Made by a program: the position numbers and the translations under genes. Positions 5,474 through 5,902 of a stretch of DNA of 5,902 nucleotides are shown piece after piece. Numbering within the stretch: position 1 is the stretch's first letter; every line of letters begins with the position of its first letter. Source of the DNA: Candidatus Thorarchaeota archaeon (GTDB lineage: Archaea; Asgardarchaeota; Thorarchaeia; Thorarchaeales; Thorarchaeaceae); the NCBI GenBank assembly GCA_016840825.1, contig JAEORN010000357.1, positions 1 to 5,902 on the forward strand, given 5' to 3'. The notes under the pieces were generated by a model, which worked only from the letters and a program-made list of their open reading frames with translations, did not search any database and was not told the DNA's origin.

Positions 5474-5902
5474 TCACTCGACTGATTTCTTTTCTTGCAA
5501 ATGCCTTTGAGGTGCAGCTTCTGTGAGGAAGTAAGTGCCAATACAAGCCACAGCAATCAGAATCACAACGAGAAGAGCTAGACCTGGAAAGAGTCCTCCT
5601 AATGAATACGCGAACTCGGCAGCAAGAGGACCAATTATCATCCCCGACCCAAAGAAGATGCTATAGACTCCCATTGTACTTCCTCGAGCTTCTGCGCTCG
5701 ATATGTCCGTGAGATATGCCATTGCTGCAGGTGGAAATGAACCTGCGATAAAGCCAAGTGCAGGTAGCAATGGCCATAGCCCCGAAGTCCAGAGTGTATC
5801 GAAAGCCTCAGCATTGGCTACAAGCATATATGCAAGCATACCGAATCCAATCAGACCAATCACAATGAATGGTCTTCTCTTCATAGTGTAGTCAGAAAGA
5901 TG
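5474..5902 (-). CDS. major facilitator superfamily transporter, C-terminal part
   Basis: The last 142 residues of a secondary transporter of the inner membrane. The frame stays open to the right edge and the residues before the first internal ATG (5884) read LSDYT, which together with KRRPFIVIG forms the MFS loop motif (G-x-LSD-x-x-x-RRP-type). The ATG at 5884 is therefore internal, and roughly 250 residues of a typical 400-residue protein lie outside the window. Four membrane segments are visible: IVIGLIGFGMLAYMLVA, a second around LWPLLPALGFIAGSF, a third around YSIFFGSGMIIGPLAAEF, and a fourth around FPGLALLVVILIAVACIGTYF. These probably represent helices 9-12. The segment DISSAEARGSTMGVY is the classic MFS pattern D-x(6)-RG-x(2)-MG. 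The tail is short, charged and cytoplasmic. The substrate cannot be inferred; drug/sugar efflux-type MFS proteins share this pattern. It converges with the zinc-ribbon gene, with only 26 bases between stop codons. Confidence 0.85.
   Translation of the reverse strand, partial: HLSDYTMKRRPFIVIGLIGFGMLAYMLVANAEAFDTLWTSGLWPLLPALGFIAGSFPPAAMAYLTDISSAEARGSTMGVYSIFFGSGMIIGPLAAEFAYSLGGLFPGLALLVVILIAVACIGTYFLTEAAPQRHLQEKKSVE

Noticed and set aside
1..5902. CRISPR arrays, tRNA or rRNA genes, insertion-sequence ends
   Set aside because: I looked for spaced repeats, cloverleaf-type segments, conserved rRNA stretches, transposase motifs and terminal inverted repeats, and saw none.

Overview
The window looks like ordinary chromosomal DNA from an archaeon. 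The evidence is GGTG/GGAG-type ribosome binding sites, a HerA/DUF87-class ATPase, a free-standing B3/4 domain protein, a membrane protein with several zinc ribbons, and AT-rich TATA-like elements upstream of starts rather than bacterial -35/-10 boxes. Base composition is moderate (mid-40s % GC by eye). Arginine codons include many AGA/AGG. An Asgard (for example Thorarchaeota-like) or other mesophilic archaeal lineage would fit, but the sequence alone does not prove it. No mobile element, CRISPR array, rRNA or tRNA was seen.

Layout. Bases 1-289 (+) hold the C-terminal part of a small cupin protein whose start lies upstream of the window. Bases 360-1166 (+) encode a HAD-superfamily phosphatase of the NagD-like (IIA) type. 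Bases 1214-1900 (+) encode a solo B3/4 domain protein related to the editing module of PheRS beta. Its stop codon overlaps, tail to tail, the stop of a long minus-strand gene (1897-3867) for a HerA-like P-loop ATPase with a coiled-coil arm and an unrecognised C-terminal domain. Upstream of that gene on the same strand is a six-helix membrane protein of unknown family (3995-4612). A divergent plus-strand gene (4722-5447) encodes a two-helix membrane protein with three four-cysteine zinc-binding units. Bases 5474-5902 (-) hold the C-terminal third of a major facilitator superfamily transporter that runs off the right edge.

How the genes relate. The three plus-strand genes on the left are co-directional but separated by 70 and 47 bases, so they need not be one operon. 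The most suggestive pair is the six-helix membrane protein followed by the HerA-like ATPase, although the 126-base gap between them holds a possible terminator and a possible promoter, which argues for separate transcripts. Two convergent junctions are very tight: a 4-base stop-codon overlap near 1897, and 26 bases near 5448-5473. Neither has room for a conventional intergenic terminator. I see no convincing new multi-gene system. The best leads are the architectures of the ATPase and the zinc-ribbon membrane protein.
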